DNA from: Flavobacteriales bacterium UBA720
Lineage (GTDB): Bacteria; Bacteroidota; Bacteroidia; Flavobacteriales; Weeksellaceae
NCBI GenBank assembly: GCA_002297505.1
Contig: DBLQ01000019.1
Span: forward strand, 1 to 18,614
Direction of reading: 5' to 3'
DNA: 18,614 bases
Made by a program: the position numbers and the translations under genes. Below are positions 7,590 through 15,383 of the stretch, one piece after another. The first letter of the stretch is position 1. Each line of letters starts with the position of its first letter. The notes below the pieces were generated by a model. That model was not told the DNA's origin, made no database searches, and worked only from the letters and a program-made list of their open reading frames with translations.

Positions 7590-8168
7590 CTAAAAAGGCA
7601 ACCTTTCCAGTGCCATCTTCATGGACAATGCAAAAACTCCGGATGAGACAAAAAGAATCCAGTCTTTACGGTTGACGCGGAAAAGTTTCAGCAATATAAA
7701 AAGGACCAGCAAAAGGACGATCACCACAAGAATCTGCCCGAGTTCCAGACCTATATTGAATCCCAAAAGCGGAATCCATAAGCTTTGCTCTTTGGCAATC
7801 ATCATCCGCGCTGTATTGGCAAATCCCATTCCGTGAATCAGCCCAAAGATCAGCGCCAGGTAGTAATTCAGCTGCATGAGGTTTTTCTGATGGTTTTTCA
7901 TGAGAATATTATACAGCGCCGTAATGACAATGGTGAGCGGAATGAGAAACTCCACCCATTTCCCTGGAACACGCAGCACATCCAAAGCGCTGAGCACCAG
8001 GGTGACGGAATGCCCGATGGTGAAAGCCGTCACCAGAATCAGGATTTTTTTGAGGTCGTTATAAGAATAGACAGCAATCAAGGCCAGAATGAAAAGCTGA
8101 TGGTCCAGCGCATCCAGCGAAATGATATGTTCCCAACCCAATTTCAAATAAAAAATAAAATCCTGCAT
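7590..8168 (-). CDS. HupE/UreJ-like multi-pass membrane protein
   Basis: A 192-residue inner-membrane protein with about six hydrophobic segments and no cleavable signal. It resembles the HupE/UreJ_2 family, whose better-known relatives are nickel/cobalt permeases linked to hydrogenase and urease. Conserved polar residues sit in the membrane segments: H14, D22 and H23 in EHIISLDALDH, H53 in FTIGHS and H112 in GLIHGMGFA. These could bind a metal. No urease or hydrogenase gene is present, so nickel transport here is only a family-based guess. The ATG at 8168 gives MQDFIFYLKLGWEH, which preserves the first conserved motif. The M1 peptidase lies downstream on the same strand and DUF6702 is divergent with a 60-bp gap. 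Confidence 0.82.
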   Translation of the reverse strand: MQDFIFYLKLGWEHIISLDALDHQLFILALIAVYSYNDLKKILILVTAFTIGHSVTLVLSALDVLRVPGKWVEFLIPLTIVITALYNILMKNHQKNLMQLNYYLALIFGLIHGMGFANTARMMIAKEQSLWIPLLGFNIGLELGQILVVIVLLLVLFILLKLFRVNRKDWILFVSSGVFALSMKMALERLPF

Positions 8169-8228
8169 CCTGCCTTAATTTAAAACGGTTACGAAAATAA
8201 TGATTAATTTCGAATTTATTTTTTGGGT

Positions 8229-8735
8229 ATGATGAAGAACTTTTTTATGACGGCGTTTATTTTGTCCGTATGTGCTGCACTTTTTTCCTTCATGCCGCAT
8301 CCGTATCATGTGGGATCCATGGAATTTAATTACAACCAGAAATCAAAAACTTTTGAGGTGACCGGCCGATTCTTCATGGATGATCTGGAAAATGCCGTTA
8401 ATGCCAAATATGGAAAAAACCTCCACTTCTTAGAAGCTCCATCTCAAAAAGACATGAACGACGCCCTGAAGTTGTACGCATCAGAATACCTTAAGCTGAA
8501 AGTGAATAACCAAATGGTGAAAGTCAATTTTGTCGGCTTTGAGGAGGATAAAGAAGGGGTCAACATCTTTCTGGAATCAGAAGTGGTCAGCAACCCGAAA
8601 AAGGTCGAAACCGCGGTCAGCTTTCTGTACAATATTTTTGATGATCAGATGAACATCATCCACATTATTGTAAATGGTAACCGGAAAAGTGAAAAACTGA
8701 CTTATCCTAACAGGTACTTGTTTCAACAGTTTTAA
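8229..8735 (+). CDS. DUF6702 family exported protein
   Basis: A 168-residue protein with an N-terminal hydrophobic segment (about residues 5-21), probably a signal peptide or anchor. The mature part starts with MPHPYHVGSMEFNYN, the hallmark opening of DUF6702, and continues with RFFMDDLENAVNAKYG, also typical. Length fits the family. The function is unknown. The His residues at PHPYH (H24, H27) could contact a metal, but that is a guess. An ATG pair at 8229/8232 is a better start than the in-frame TTG at 8223, and I cannot choose between the two ATGs. It is divergent from the HupE-like gene with only 60 bp between, so the promoters must overlap. I recall DUF6702, M1 peptidase and HupE-like genes as frequent neighbours in flavobacteria, which suggests a shared role. 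Confidence 0.8.
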   Translation: MMKNFFMTAFILSVCAALFSFMPHPYHVGSMEFNYNQKSKTFEVTGRFFMDDLENAVNAKYGKNLHFLEAPSQKDMNDALKLYASEYLKLKVNNQMVKVNFVGFEEDKEGVNIFLESEVVSNPKKVETAVSFLYNIFDDQMNIIHIIVNGNRKSEKLTYPNRYLFQQF

Positions 8736-8843
8736 TTTCAGACGCTTTTGTTCTCGAAAATTAAATCAGAGTTTTTCTCATAAAAATTTTATACGAAATT
8801 TTAGAAGTTATCTTAGATCAAGATGAATTAGCTGTCAACGCTT

Positions 8844-8851
8844 TACATTTG
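8844..8851 (+). promoter_or_regulatory. Candidate -7 element of the alpha/beta hydrolase gene
   Basis: TACATTTG matches TAnnTTTG exactly, 59 bp before the ATG at 8911. I see no TTG at the expected -33 distance, so this is a tentative call. Confidence 0.4.
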
Positions 8852-8877
8852 CTAAAGAATTACAAGAGAACATTCAG

Positions 8878-8909
8878 CTAAAAATTAAACAACACTAAAA
8901 ATTAAACAA
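8878..8909 (+). repeat. Perfect 15-bp direct repeat in the hydrolase leader
   Basis: CTAAAAATTAAACAA occurs at 8878-8892 and again at 8895-8909, separated by CA. The second copy ends one base before the ATG. The duplicated A-rich segment covers the likely ribosome-entry region, as expected in a phylum that uses A-rich leaders in place of Shine-Dalgarno sequences. Confidence 0.85.
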
Positions 8910-8910
8910 A

Positions 8911-9732
8911 ATGAGTACACTACAATTAAAAGACGGAACAGAGATTTTTTACAAAGACCAAGGCGAAGGACCGGTTTTGATGTTTCACCACGGCTGGCCA
9001 TTGTCGTCCGATGACTGGGATGCCCAGGTGATTTTCTTTCTGAAAAAAGGCTACAGAGTCATCACGCATGACCGACGAGGCCACGGCCGCTCCAGCCAGA
9101 ATATATATAACCATACGATAGAACAGTATGCTGCCGACGCGGCAGAACTGGTAGAGTTCCTTGACCTGAAAGACGTGGTACACATTGGACACTCAACGGG
9201 AGGAGGCGAAGTGATCCGATATGTCAACAAATATGCGAACGGAAGAGCCAAAAAAGCTGTACTCATCAGTGCAATCCCGCCGGTCATGGTACAGAGCGAG
9301 AACAATCCGGATGGTGTTCCGATGTCCGTCTTCGACAATATCAGAGAACAGACGATGAATAACAGAAATCAGTTCTACTATGACCTTACTTTCCCGTTCT
9401 ACGGCTATAACAGAGAAGGTGCCGATGTAAAGGACGGCGTCCAGAGAAATTGGTGGAGACAAGGCCTGATGGGCGGTATCGTAGCGCATTATGACGGCAT
9501 CAAGGCATTTTCCGAAACAGACCTTACCGAAGATCTGAAAGCAGTAGACATCCCGGTTCTGGTGATGCATGGCGAGGATGACCAGATCGTTCCTATCGAG
9601 AACGCGGCACTGAAATCCATCAAATTGCTGAAAAACGGCAAAATGATCACCTATCCTGGTTTCCCTCATGGGATGCCAACCACCGAGCACGAAACCATCA
9701 ACAAGGATTTATTGGCTTTCATTGAAGCTTAA
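8911..9732 (+). CDS. Alpha/beta hydrolase, cofactor-free haloperoxidase/esterase type
   Basis: A 273-residue cytoplasmic enzyme with a complete alpha/beta-hydrolase fold and no signal peptide. The nucleophile is S95 in GHSTGGGE, the acid is probably D224 in HGEDDQIVP, and the base is H253 in FPHGMPTTE. The HHGWPLS motif (W29) near the oxyanion hole and DRRGHGRS are typical of the non-heme chloroperoxidase / aryl esterase group. Members of that group hydrolyse esters and, in the presence of acetate and peroxide, can form peracids that halogenate. The natural substrate is unknown. The gene appears monocistronic, with a promoter candidate at 8844 and a hairpin at 9758-9783. It precedes the efflux regulator but carries no copy of that regulator's palindrome, so co-regulation is not supported. 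Confidence 0.92.
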   Translation: MSTLQLKDGTEIFYKDQGEGPVLMFHHGWPLSSDDWDAQVIFFLKKGYRVITHDRRGHGRSSQNIYNHTIEQYAADAAELVEFLDLKDVVHIGHSTGGGEVIRYVNKYANGRAKKAVLISAIPPVMVQSENNPDGVPMSVFDNIREQTMNNRNQFYYDLTFPFYGYNREGADVKDGVQRNWWRQGLMGGIVAHYDGIKAFSETDLTEDLKAVDIPVLVMHGEDDQIVPIENAALKSIKLLKNGKMITYPGFPHGMPTTEHETINKDLLAFIEA

Positions 9733-9757
9733 TTGAGGTTTTATCATAACATTTATT

Positions 9758-9783
9758 AAAGACAAATCTGCGGGTTTGTCTTT
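9758..9783 (+). terminator. Probable terminator of the hydrolase gene
   Basis: A 9-bp stem AAAGACAAA/TTTGTCTTT (9758-9766 with 9775-9783) has an eight-base loop, followed by GTTATTATTTT. The stem is perfect, but the T-tract is interrupted, so strength is uncertain. Confidence 0.65.
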
Positions 9784-9853
9784 GTTATTATTTTGATAAC
9801 CAATTTTTTAACTTTAAAATAATTGATACTAGACAGGAAAACTTAAAAAACAT

Positions 9854-9885
9854 TTGGAACTTAAGACAAAAAGTTTCTAATTTTG
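9854..9885 (+). promoter_or_regulatory. tetR promoter
   Basis: TTG at 9854-9856, a 21-bp spacer and TAATTTTG at 9878-9885 match both parts of the Bacteroidota promoter consensus (TTG, 17-23 bp, TAnnTTTG). Initiation would fall within the palindrome that begins at 9886, leaving a leader of about 20 nt before the ATG at 9910. This is the best promoter match in the window. Confidence 0.7.
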
Positions 9886-9898
9886 CTAACACTGTTAG
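9886..9898. promoter_or_regulatory. TetR operator, copy 1 (autoregulation)
   Basis: CTAACACTGTTAG is a perfect inverted repeat around a central C. The symmetry extends outwards to TTTT on the left and AAAA on the right, with one mismatched pair. It abuts the -7 element and covers the expected transcription start of the repressor gene, so bound repressor would block its own promoter. Confidence 0.75.
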
Positions 9899-9909
9899 GA
9901 AAACTAATT

Positions 9910-10506
9910 ATGGGAGTACACGAACGCAGACAACGGGAGAAAGAATCGATCCGCGCCAATATTTTGGATGCGGCATTTTCTCTGGCCAAGACAGAAGGCT
10001 GGGCTTCCCTGTCGATCCGCAAGATTGCCGATGCTATCGAGTACAGCGCGCCTGTAGTTTACGACTATTTTGAAAACAAGGAAGCGATCCTGTATGAGAT
10101 TTCGCTGAATGGTTTTCATCATTTGCACATCGAACTGCTCAAAGCACAGAAAAAACACGACACACCGGAAGATCAACTGGTGGCGATAGTGGATGCCTAC
10201 TGGAAGTTTGCCTTCAAAAACAAGGAATACTATCAGCTGATGTTTGGCCTGGGAATGCAGTGCAGCGGAAAAGGGATGATGAAGGAAGAATTCTCCTCTT
10301 TCCAGGATATGTTGTACGAATGTACGCTGGAGATCATCAATAAAAAAGGATCTAAGCCAGAAAATGCCTGCCACTCTTCGCACGCATTATTTTCTGCGGT
10401 GCATGGCCTGATTTCTATTATGATGATGAGAAATGATGATATTCCTTCTACAATGAACAAAACCACTTTGGATGAGACCGTTTCGGCGTTCATCAAATCA
10501 TTGTAA
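9910..10506 (+). CDS. TetR/AcrR-family transcriptional repressor
   Basis: A 198-residue regulator. The N-terminal TetR helix-turn-helix (about residues 15-65) includes ILDAAFSLAKTEGW, LSIRKIADAIEYSAPVVYDYF and ENKEAIL, all standard for the family. The C-terminal ligand-binding domain resembles the WHG type (YWKFAFKNKEYYQLMFGLG). I take the ATG at 9910, which gives MGVHERRQRE. An in-frame TTG at 9883 would start inside the promoter and overlie the operator. The gene precedes the three efflux genes on the same strand, separated by 294 bp. Palindromes at its own promoter and in that gap imply repression of itself and of the pump, relieved by a ligand, most likely a pump substrate. The ligand cannot be told from sequence. 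Confidence 0.93.
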   Translation: MGVHERRQREKESIRANILDAAFSLAKTEGWASLSIRKIADAIEYSAPVVYDYFENKEAILYEISLNGFHHLHIELLKAQKKHDTPEDQLVAIVDAYWKFAFKNKEYYQLMFGLGMQCSGKGMMKEEFSSFQDMLYECTLEIINKKGSKPENACHSSHALFSAVHGLISIMMMRNDDIPSTMNKTTLDETVSAFIKSL

Positions 10507-10524
10507 TTTTTTTTGCCCAAAGAA

Positions 10525-10537
10525 TTAACAGTGTTAG
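10525..10537. promoter_or_regulatory. TetR operator, copy 2
   Basis: TTAACAGTGTTAG has the same TAACA-N-TGTTA core as copy 1, 19 bp after the repressor stop codon. A further TTAAC follows, 18 bp from the first half-site. Confidence 0.65.
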
Positions 10538-10616
10538 GAATATTAACGGTATATTAAAGCAGCTCATTATTTTAATTCAGATCTCAATTTATCTATGAAT
10601 AATACACACGCATTAA

Positions 10617-10629
10617 TTAACACTGTTAG
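10617..10629. promoter_or_regulatory. TetR operator, copy 3
   Basis: TTAACACTGTTAG has the perfect TAACA-N-TGTTA core, centred 92 bp after copy 2. A TTAAC half-site follows at the same 18-bp offset. Confidence 0.65.
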
Positions 10630-10714
10630 AAAATTTAACATCATAAAGCAAATTATTATTAAAACCTATCTAATTAAACATTCGGAAATCATGAATACAA
10701 AAGCTTAAAATTTT

Positions 10715-10739
10715 TTGACGTAAATATTAACACCGTTAG
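10715..10739. promoter_or_regulatory. TetR operator copy 4 with a possible -33 element of the efflux operon
   Basis: TTAACACCGTTAG (10727-10739) matches the core with one change in the right half. TTGAC at 10715-10719 directly upstream could be the -33 element of the efflux promoter, which would place this operator in the spacer. No TAnnTTTG lies at the right distance, so the efflux promoter itself is not identified. The operator call is firmer than the promoter call. Confidence 0.5.
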
Positions 10740-10800
10740 GAAAAATAACATTAATCATACAAAGATCACTATTACTAATCATAACATTTAAAAACTTGAA

Positions 10801-11961
10801 ATGAAAATAACTGACAATTTAAAATTGACATTACTGACTGCGGGCATCATCTTTTTACAGAGCTGCACCAAGGCAGCGGACAGTGCAGCCATGGCTTTCC
10901 CTACGCCGGAGCTTCCCGTGTATACGGTCATCACTTCGACCACATCTACTTATCAGGAATTTCCCACAGCATTGGAAGGTAAAAACAATGTGGAAATCCG
11001 TTCTCAGGTAGACGGTTATCTGGACAGAATCTATGTTGAAGAAGGTTCTTTTGTAAGAGCCGGACAGCCGTTATTCAAAATTGATCCGCGAGTTTACGGC
11101 GAACAGATGAATATGGCTGCTGCTAACCTTCAGGCTGCCAATGCCAATATTCAAAAAGCAAAAGTAGAAGTAGACAGACTTCAGCCTTTGGTTGCTGACA
11201 AAGTCGTTTCTGATGTACAGCTGAAAACGGCAGAAGCCAATTATGCAGCAGCCGTTGCAGCCGCAGCACAGGCAAAAGCTTCGCTAGGCGGAAGCCGAAT
11301 TAACGTTGGTTTTACAACGATTACAGCGCCGGTAAGTGGCTACATCGGGAGAATCCCGTACAAGAAAGGAAGTTTAATTTCCAGAAGCGACGCAACTCCA
11401 CTGACACTGCTTTCAGATATTAGTCAGATCTACGCTTACTTTTCTTTGAGCGAGATGGATTTCATCGCTTTCCAAAAAAAGTATGTTGGTGCTACGCTGG
11501 AAGAGAAACTCCGAAATATGCCGTTGGTGGAACTGGTAATAGCGGATAACAGTATTTATGTCGAGAAAGGAAAAATGACAATGATTGACGGACAATTTGA
11601 TAAAACAACTGGTGCCATCAGCGTCCGTGCGGTTTTTCCGAATCCAAACGGAACATTGAGAACCGGAAATACAGGTCGTGTCCGTATGCCGCAACTGATG
11701 GACAACGCCGTAATTATCCCGCAAGAATCTACTTTCGAAATTCAGGATAAAACGTATGTCTATGTTCTTGGAAAAGACAACAAAGTGACCGGCAAACCTG
11801 TGAAAATCGCTGGGAAGACAGAACATTATTACTTCATTTCCGAAGGATTGAAGAAAGGTGACAAAATCGTATTCACCGGAATCGGAAATTTAAAAGACGG
11901 TGTTCTTATCAAACCAAAAACGATCTCTTCTGACAGCTTATTAAAAGCCAATCCTTTGTAG
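10801..11961 (+). CDS. RND efflux periplasmic adaptor lipoprotein (AcrA/MexA type)
   Basis: A 386-residue membrane-fusion protein that bridges the RND permease and the outer-membrane channel. The lipobox LQSC puts the acylated cysteine at C22. The first lipoyl half is at about 63-97 (VEIRSQVDGYLDRIYVEEGSFV), the alpha-helical hairpin at about 98-165, and the second lipoyl half at about 168-195 (ITAPVSGYIGRIPYKKGSLIS). A beta-barrel and a membrane-proximal domain follow. Length and order are normal. It is the first gene of the efflux operon, downstream of three copies of the inferred TetR operator. The next gene begins 128 bp later after an imperfect inverted repeat. Substrates are unknown; family members export lipophilic drugs, dyes and detergents. 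Confidence 0.95.
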   Translation: MKITDNLKLTLLTAGIIFLQSCTKAADSAAMAFPTPELPVYTVITSTTSTYQEFPTALEGKNNVEIRSQVDGYLDRIYVEEGSFVRAGQPLFKIDPRVYGEQMNMAAANLQAANANIQKAKVEVDRLQPLVADKVVSDVQLKTAEANYAAAVAAAAQAKASLGGSRINVGFTTITAPVSGYIGRIPYKKGSLISRSDATPLTLLSDISQIYAYFSLSEMDFIAFQKKYVGATLEEKLRNMPLVELVIADNSIYVEKGKMTMIDGQFDKTTGAISVRAVFPNPNGTLRTGNTGRVRMPQLMDNAVIIPQESTFEIQDKTYVYVLGKDNKVTGKPVKIAGKTEHYYFISEGLKKGDKIVFTGIGNLKDGVLIKPKTISSDSLLKANPL

Positions 11962-11964
11962 ACT

Positions 11965-12063
11965 GCTTCTGGCATTTGGCTTCTAGCTATTTGCATTTAA
12001 TATAACATTTAAAAAAAATAATTCTGAAGCATTATTTAAAGCCAGTAGCCAAAAGCTAATCGC
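11965..12063. repeat. Imperfect inverted repeat between adaptor and permease genes
   Basis: The left arm at 11965-11987 (starting GCTTCTGGCATTTGG) and the right arm at 12041-12063 (starting GCCAGTAGCCAAAAG) are inverted copies that agree at about two thirds of positions. The left arm is itself a short tandem repeat of GCTTCT(G/A)GC(A/T). The arms enclose an A/T-only stretch with a run of eight A. In the mRNA the pair could fold into a large hairpin. It looks like an interspersed intergenic repeat and not a terminator, since no T-tract follows. Confidence 0.6.
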
Positions 12064-12089
12064 TATAGGCAATTAAAATTTAAACTAGT

Positions 12090-15000
12090 ATGTTAAAACA
12101 ATTTATAGAAAGACCGGTCCTTTCCACGGTCATCTCCATTATATTATTGCTGTTGGGAGCATTGTCGGTGTTTAATTTGCCGATTACATTGTTTCCTGAC
12201 ATTGCACCGCCAAGTGTCCAGGTCACGGCATTTTATCCGGGTGCGAATGCAGAAGTTGTAGCGCGTTCTGTTGCCGTTCCTATTGAGGAAGCAGTGAACG
12301 GTGTTGAAAATATGACCTATATGACATCCAATTCCAGTAACGACGGAACGATGACTTTGAGCGTATTCTTCAAACAGGGCGCTGATGCGGACAATGCTGC
12401 GGTGAATGTTCAGAACCGGGTTTCCAAAGCAATGAGCCAGCTTCCGCAGGAGGTTGTTCAGGCGGGAATTTCCACTCAGAAAGTTCAGAACAGTTTCATT
12501 ATGTTTATGGGATTGTATAGTGAAGACCCAAAGGAATACGATGAACTATTCCTGCAGAACTATATGAAAATTAATATCATTCCTCAGCTGCAACGTATTC
12601 CGGGCGTGGCGCAGGCGCAGGTTTTCGGAACGCGGGATTATTCAATGAGACTTTGGCTGAAGCCGGACCGTTTGGCAGCCAACAATCTTTCGCCTCAGGA
12701 AGTTTTGAATGCGGTGAAAGACCATAACTTGGAAGCGGCTCCGGGCCGTCTTGGACAAGGAAGCAAGGAAACTTACGAATATATTCTAAAATACAAAGGT
12801 AAACTCAGCAAGAATGAGGACTACGAAAATATTGCCATCAAAGCCAATAATGACGGTTCTTTCCTGAGATTGAAAGATGTGGCGAGAGTAGAATTTGGTT
12901 CCTACACTTACACCGCTGCAAACAGAGTGGACGGAAAACCGGTCTCTGGTTTCGCCATTCTTCAAACGGCAGGTTCTAACGCCAACGAAATCTTAACTGA
13001 AATCGAAAAACAGGTGGAGGAATTCAAAACAACTTTGCCAAAAGGTGTAAAACCGATTATTATGTACAATTCCAAAGACTTTTTGGATGCGTCCATTCAT
13101 CAGGTGGTTGAAACTTTGGTGATTGCTTTTATCCTCGTTTTCATTGTTGTTTACATTTTCCTTCAGGATTTCCGTTCAACATTGATTCCGGCGATTGCGG
13201 TTCCTGTGGCGATTGTCGGAACATTCTTCTTCCTGCAGCTGTTCGGATTCAGTATCAATATGTTGACATTGTTTGCATTGGTTCTCGCCATCGGAATTGT
13301 GGTCGATGATGCAATCGTCGTTGTGGAAGCTGTCCATTCCAAAATGGAACATACAGGAATGCCTGTAGAGCAAGCCACAATGAGCTCTATGTCAGAAATT
13401 TCAGGCGCCATTATTTCGATTACTTTGGTAATGTGTGCGGTATTTATTCCGGTTGGTTTTATGCAAGGTCCTGCAGGCGTTTTCTATAGACAATTTGCTT
13501 TCACATTGGCGATTGCCATTATGATTTCTGCTGTTAATGCATTGACATTAAGTCCAGCTTTATGCGCATTGTTCCTGAACGATCCTCAGGGTGAACACGG
13601 CGAGCATGGTCACAAAAAAGGTTTTGGAGCCAAGTTTTTCAATGCTTTCAACGTGGCTTTCAATAATATGACCATAAAGTACATTTACAGTCTTAAGTTT
13701 TTAATTAAGAATAAATGGGTGGCTATTGGCGGTTTAGGAATTATCATCGCGGCGAGTATTTTCCTGATCAACAAAGCACCGACCGGATTTATCCCGACCG
13801 AAGACCAGGGTTTCGTTTTGTACGCTGTGAATACGCCGCCGGGAAGTTCATTGGAAAGAACACACAAAGCAACGGAACAAATCGATAAAATTGTAAAAGG
13901 TGAAAATGCGACCAATCACCTTTGGGTTGCAGACGGACTGAATTTCATCAGTAATGCGAATGCTTCGCCCTACTCTGCAGGTTTCATCAAACTGAAAGAT
14001 TACGACGAACGAGGCGATATGAAAGATCCGGATCAGATTGCTGCCGCTTTGACGGGAAAAGTGTCTCAGGTAAAAGATGCGAATGCGTTCTTCTTCAACT
14101 TCCCGACAGTTCAGGGATTTGGTAACGTGTCCGGTTTCGAGTTTATGCTTCAGGATAAAACCAACGGTTCTTTTGAACAATTGGGAACAACAACTCAGGC
14201 TTTCATCGGAGAACTGATGAAACGTCCCGAGATTGCTTTTGCTTTCACAACGTACGCAGCAGGAAATCCTCAATATACAATCGATGTCGATACCGATAAA
14301 GCCAACCAGTTAGGTGTTTCGATTACCGAACTGATGCAGACGATGCAAATCTATTACGGAAGTAGCTTCGTTTCGGATTTCAACAGGTTCGGGAAATATT
14401 ACAGGGTAATGGCGCAGGCGGATATTCCTTACCGTACGGACACGAATTCTTTGGACGGCATCTATGTAAAAAATAACCAGAACGAAATGGTTCCTGTCAA
14501 AACATTAGTGACTTTGAAAAGAACTTTCGGACCAGAAACGGTAACAAGAAACAATTTGTTCAATGCCGTGACCATTAATGGAACACCAAAACCTGGTTAC
14601 AGTACTGGTGATGCGATTAGAGCGGTGGAAGAAACCGCGAAACAATCTTTACCGAGAGGTTACGGCTATGAATGGACGGGAATCACGCGAGAAGAAATCA
14701 AAACCGGAGGACAAACGGCTTTCGTTTTCCTTTTGAGTATTTTGTTTGTTTACTTCCTGTTAGCAGCGCAATATGAGAGTTACATTCTTCCGTTTGCCGT
14801 TATTCTGACGGTTCCGACAGGGATTTTCGGAGTGTTTGCTTTTACAGGATTGGCTGGAATTGACAATAACATTTATGTTCAGGTTGGATTAATAATGCTC
14901 GTTGGATTGCTGGCGAAAAATGCCATTCTGATTGTAGAATTTGCAGTTCAAAGAAGAAAAGCAGGCAAAACCCTGATTGAATCGGCTTTACAAGCATCAA

Positions 15001-15260
15001 GATTGAGATTAAGACCTATTCTGATGACCTCATTCGCTTTCATTATCGGGATGCTTCCATTAGTTTGGACACAAGGTGCTGCGGCAAAAGGAAATCATTC
15101 TATCGGCATCAGTACCGTTGGCGGAATGTTTACAGGTGTTGTATTCGGGATTTTTATCATTCCTGTGATGTACGTGATTTTTCAATATCTGCATGAGCAA
15201 ATGCCAAGCAAAAAGAAACGCAGACTGAAAAAAGAAAGAGCCGCTTTGAATTTAATTTAA
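12090..15260 (+). CDS. RND multidrug efflux permease (HAE1 family, AcrB type)
   Basis: A 1056-residue inner-membrane proton/drug antiporter, full length for the family. TM1 is near residues 12-28. The porter domain follows, then TM2-TM6 with the proton-relay pair D406/D407 in IGIVVDDAIVVVE. The second half repeats this plan, with K943 in LAKNAILIVEF and T980 in ILMTSFAFIIG completing the relay. FERPVLS-like IERPVLSTV at the N-terminus and GTRDYSMRLWLKPDRL in the porter are family signatures. A His/Gly-rich loop (GEHGEHGHKKG) lies between the two halves. The C-terminus is a basic tail (SKKKRRLKKER). It is the second gene of the operon. By family, it captures substrates from the periplasm and outer leaflet and passes them to the outer-membrane factor. 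Confidence 0.97.
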   Translation: MLKQFIERPVLSTVISIILLLLGALSVFNLPITLFPDIAPPSVQVTAFYPGANAEVVARSVAVPIEEAVNGVENMTYMTSNSSNDGTMTLSVFFKQGADADNAAVNVQNRVSKAMSQLPQEVVQAGISTQKVQNSFIMFMGLYSEDPKEYDELFLQNYMKINIIPQLQRIPGVAQAQVFGTRDYSMRLWLKPDRLAANNLSPQEVLNAVKDHNLEAAPGRLGQGSKETYEYILKYKGKLSKNEDYENIAIKANNDGSFLRLKDVARVEFGSYTYTAANRVDGKPVSGFAILQTAGSNANEILTEIEKQVEEFKTTLPKGVKPIIMYNSKDFLDASIHQVVETLVIAFILVFIVVYIFLQDFRSTLIPAIAVPVAIVGTFFFLQLFGFSINMLTLFALVLAIGIVVDDAIVVVEAVHSKMEHTGMPVEQATMSSMSEISGAIISITLVMCAVFIPVGFMQGPAGVFYRQFAFTLAIAIMISAVNALTLSPALCALFLNDPQGEHGEHGHKKGFGAKFFNAFNVAFNNMTIKYIYSLKFLIKNKWVAIGGLGIIIAASIFLINKAPTGFIPTEDQGFVLYAVNTPPGSSLERTHKATEQIDKIVKGENATNHLWVADGLNFISNANASPYSAGFIKLKDYDERGDMKDPDQIAAALTGKVSQVKDANAFFFNFPTVQGFGNVSGFEFMLQDKTNGSFEQLGTTTQAFIGELMKRPEIAFAFTTYAAGNPQYTIDVDTDKANQLGVSITELMQTMQIYYGSSFVSDFNRFGKYYRVMAQADIPYRTDTNSLDGIYVKNNQNEMVPVKTLVTLKRTFGPETVTRNNLFNAVTINGTPKPGYSTGDAIRAVEETAKQSLPRGYGYEWTGITREEIKTGGQTAFVFLLSILFVYFLLAAQYESYILPFAVILTVPTGIFGVFAFTGLAGIDNNIYVQVGLIMLVGLLAKNAILIVEFAVQRRKAGKTLIESALQASRLRLRPILMTSFAFIIGMLPLVWTQGAAAKGNHSIGISTVGGMFTGVVFGIFIIPVMYVIFQYLHEQMPSKKKRRLKKERAALNLI

Positions 15261-15269
15261 ATTTAAATG

Positions 15270-15383
15270 CAAAGGCACAAAGATTTTTTCCATTACCTCT
15301 ATTGATAAGGCACAAAGATTTAAAATCTCCAATTTTATTTTGCGTCTTAGAGCTTTTGACAATAAAGATTATTTGCGCCTTTG
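15270..15383. repeat. Interspersed inverted repeat (CAAAGGCRCAAA type) between permease and channel genes
   Basis: CAAAGGCACAAA at 15270-15281 is the inverse complement of TTTGCGCCTTTG at 15372-15383 with one mismatch. Inside lie a second AAGGCACAAAGATTT copy at 15307-15321 (direct repeat of 15272-15286) and a TTTGCGTCTTAG segment near 15340, giving a nested palindromic layout. I remember CAAAGGCGCAAAG-type elements as common intergenic repeats in Flavobacteriia, though I cannot search here. It fills most of the 143-bp gap. Confidence 0.7.

Noticed and set aside
8782..8802. A/T-only inverted repeat after the DUF6702 gene as a terminator
   Set aside because: The stem contains no G-C pair and no T-tract follows, so stability is too low to support the call.
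9883..9909. TTG start for the TetR gene at 9883
   Set aside because: This codon lies within the -7 promoter element and the operator would become coding. The ATG at 9910 gives a normal TetR N-terminus.
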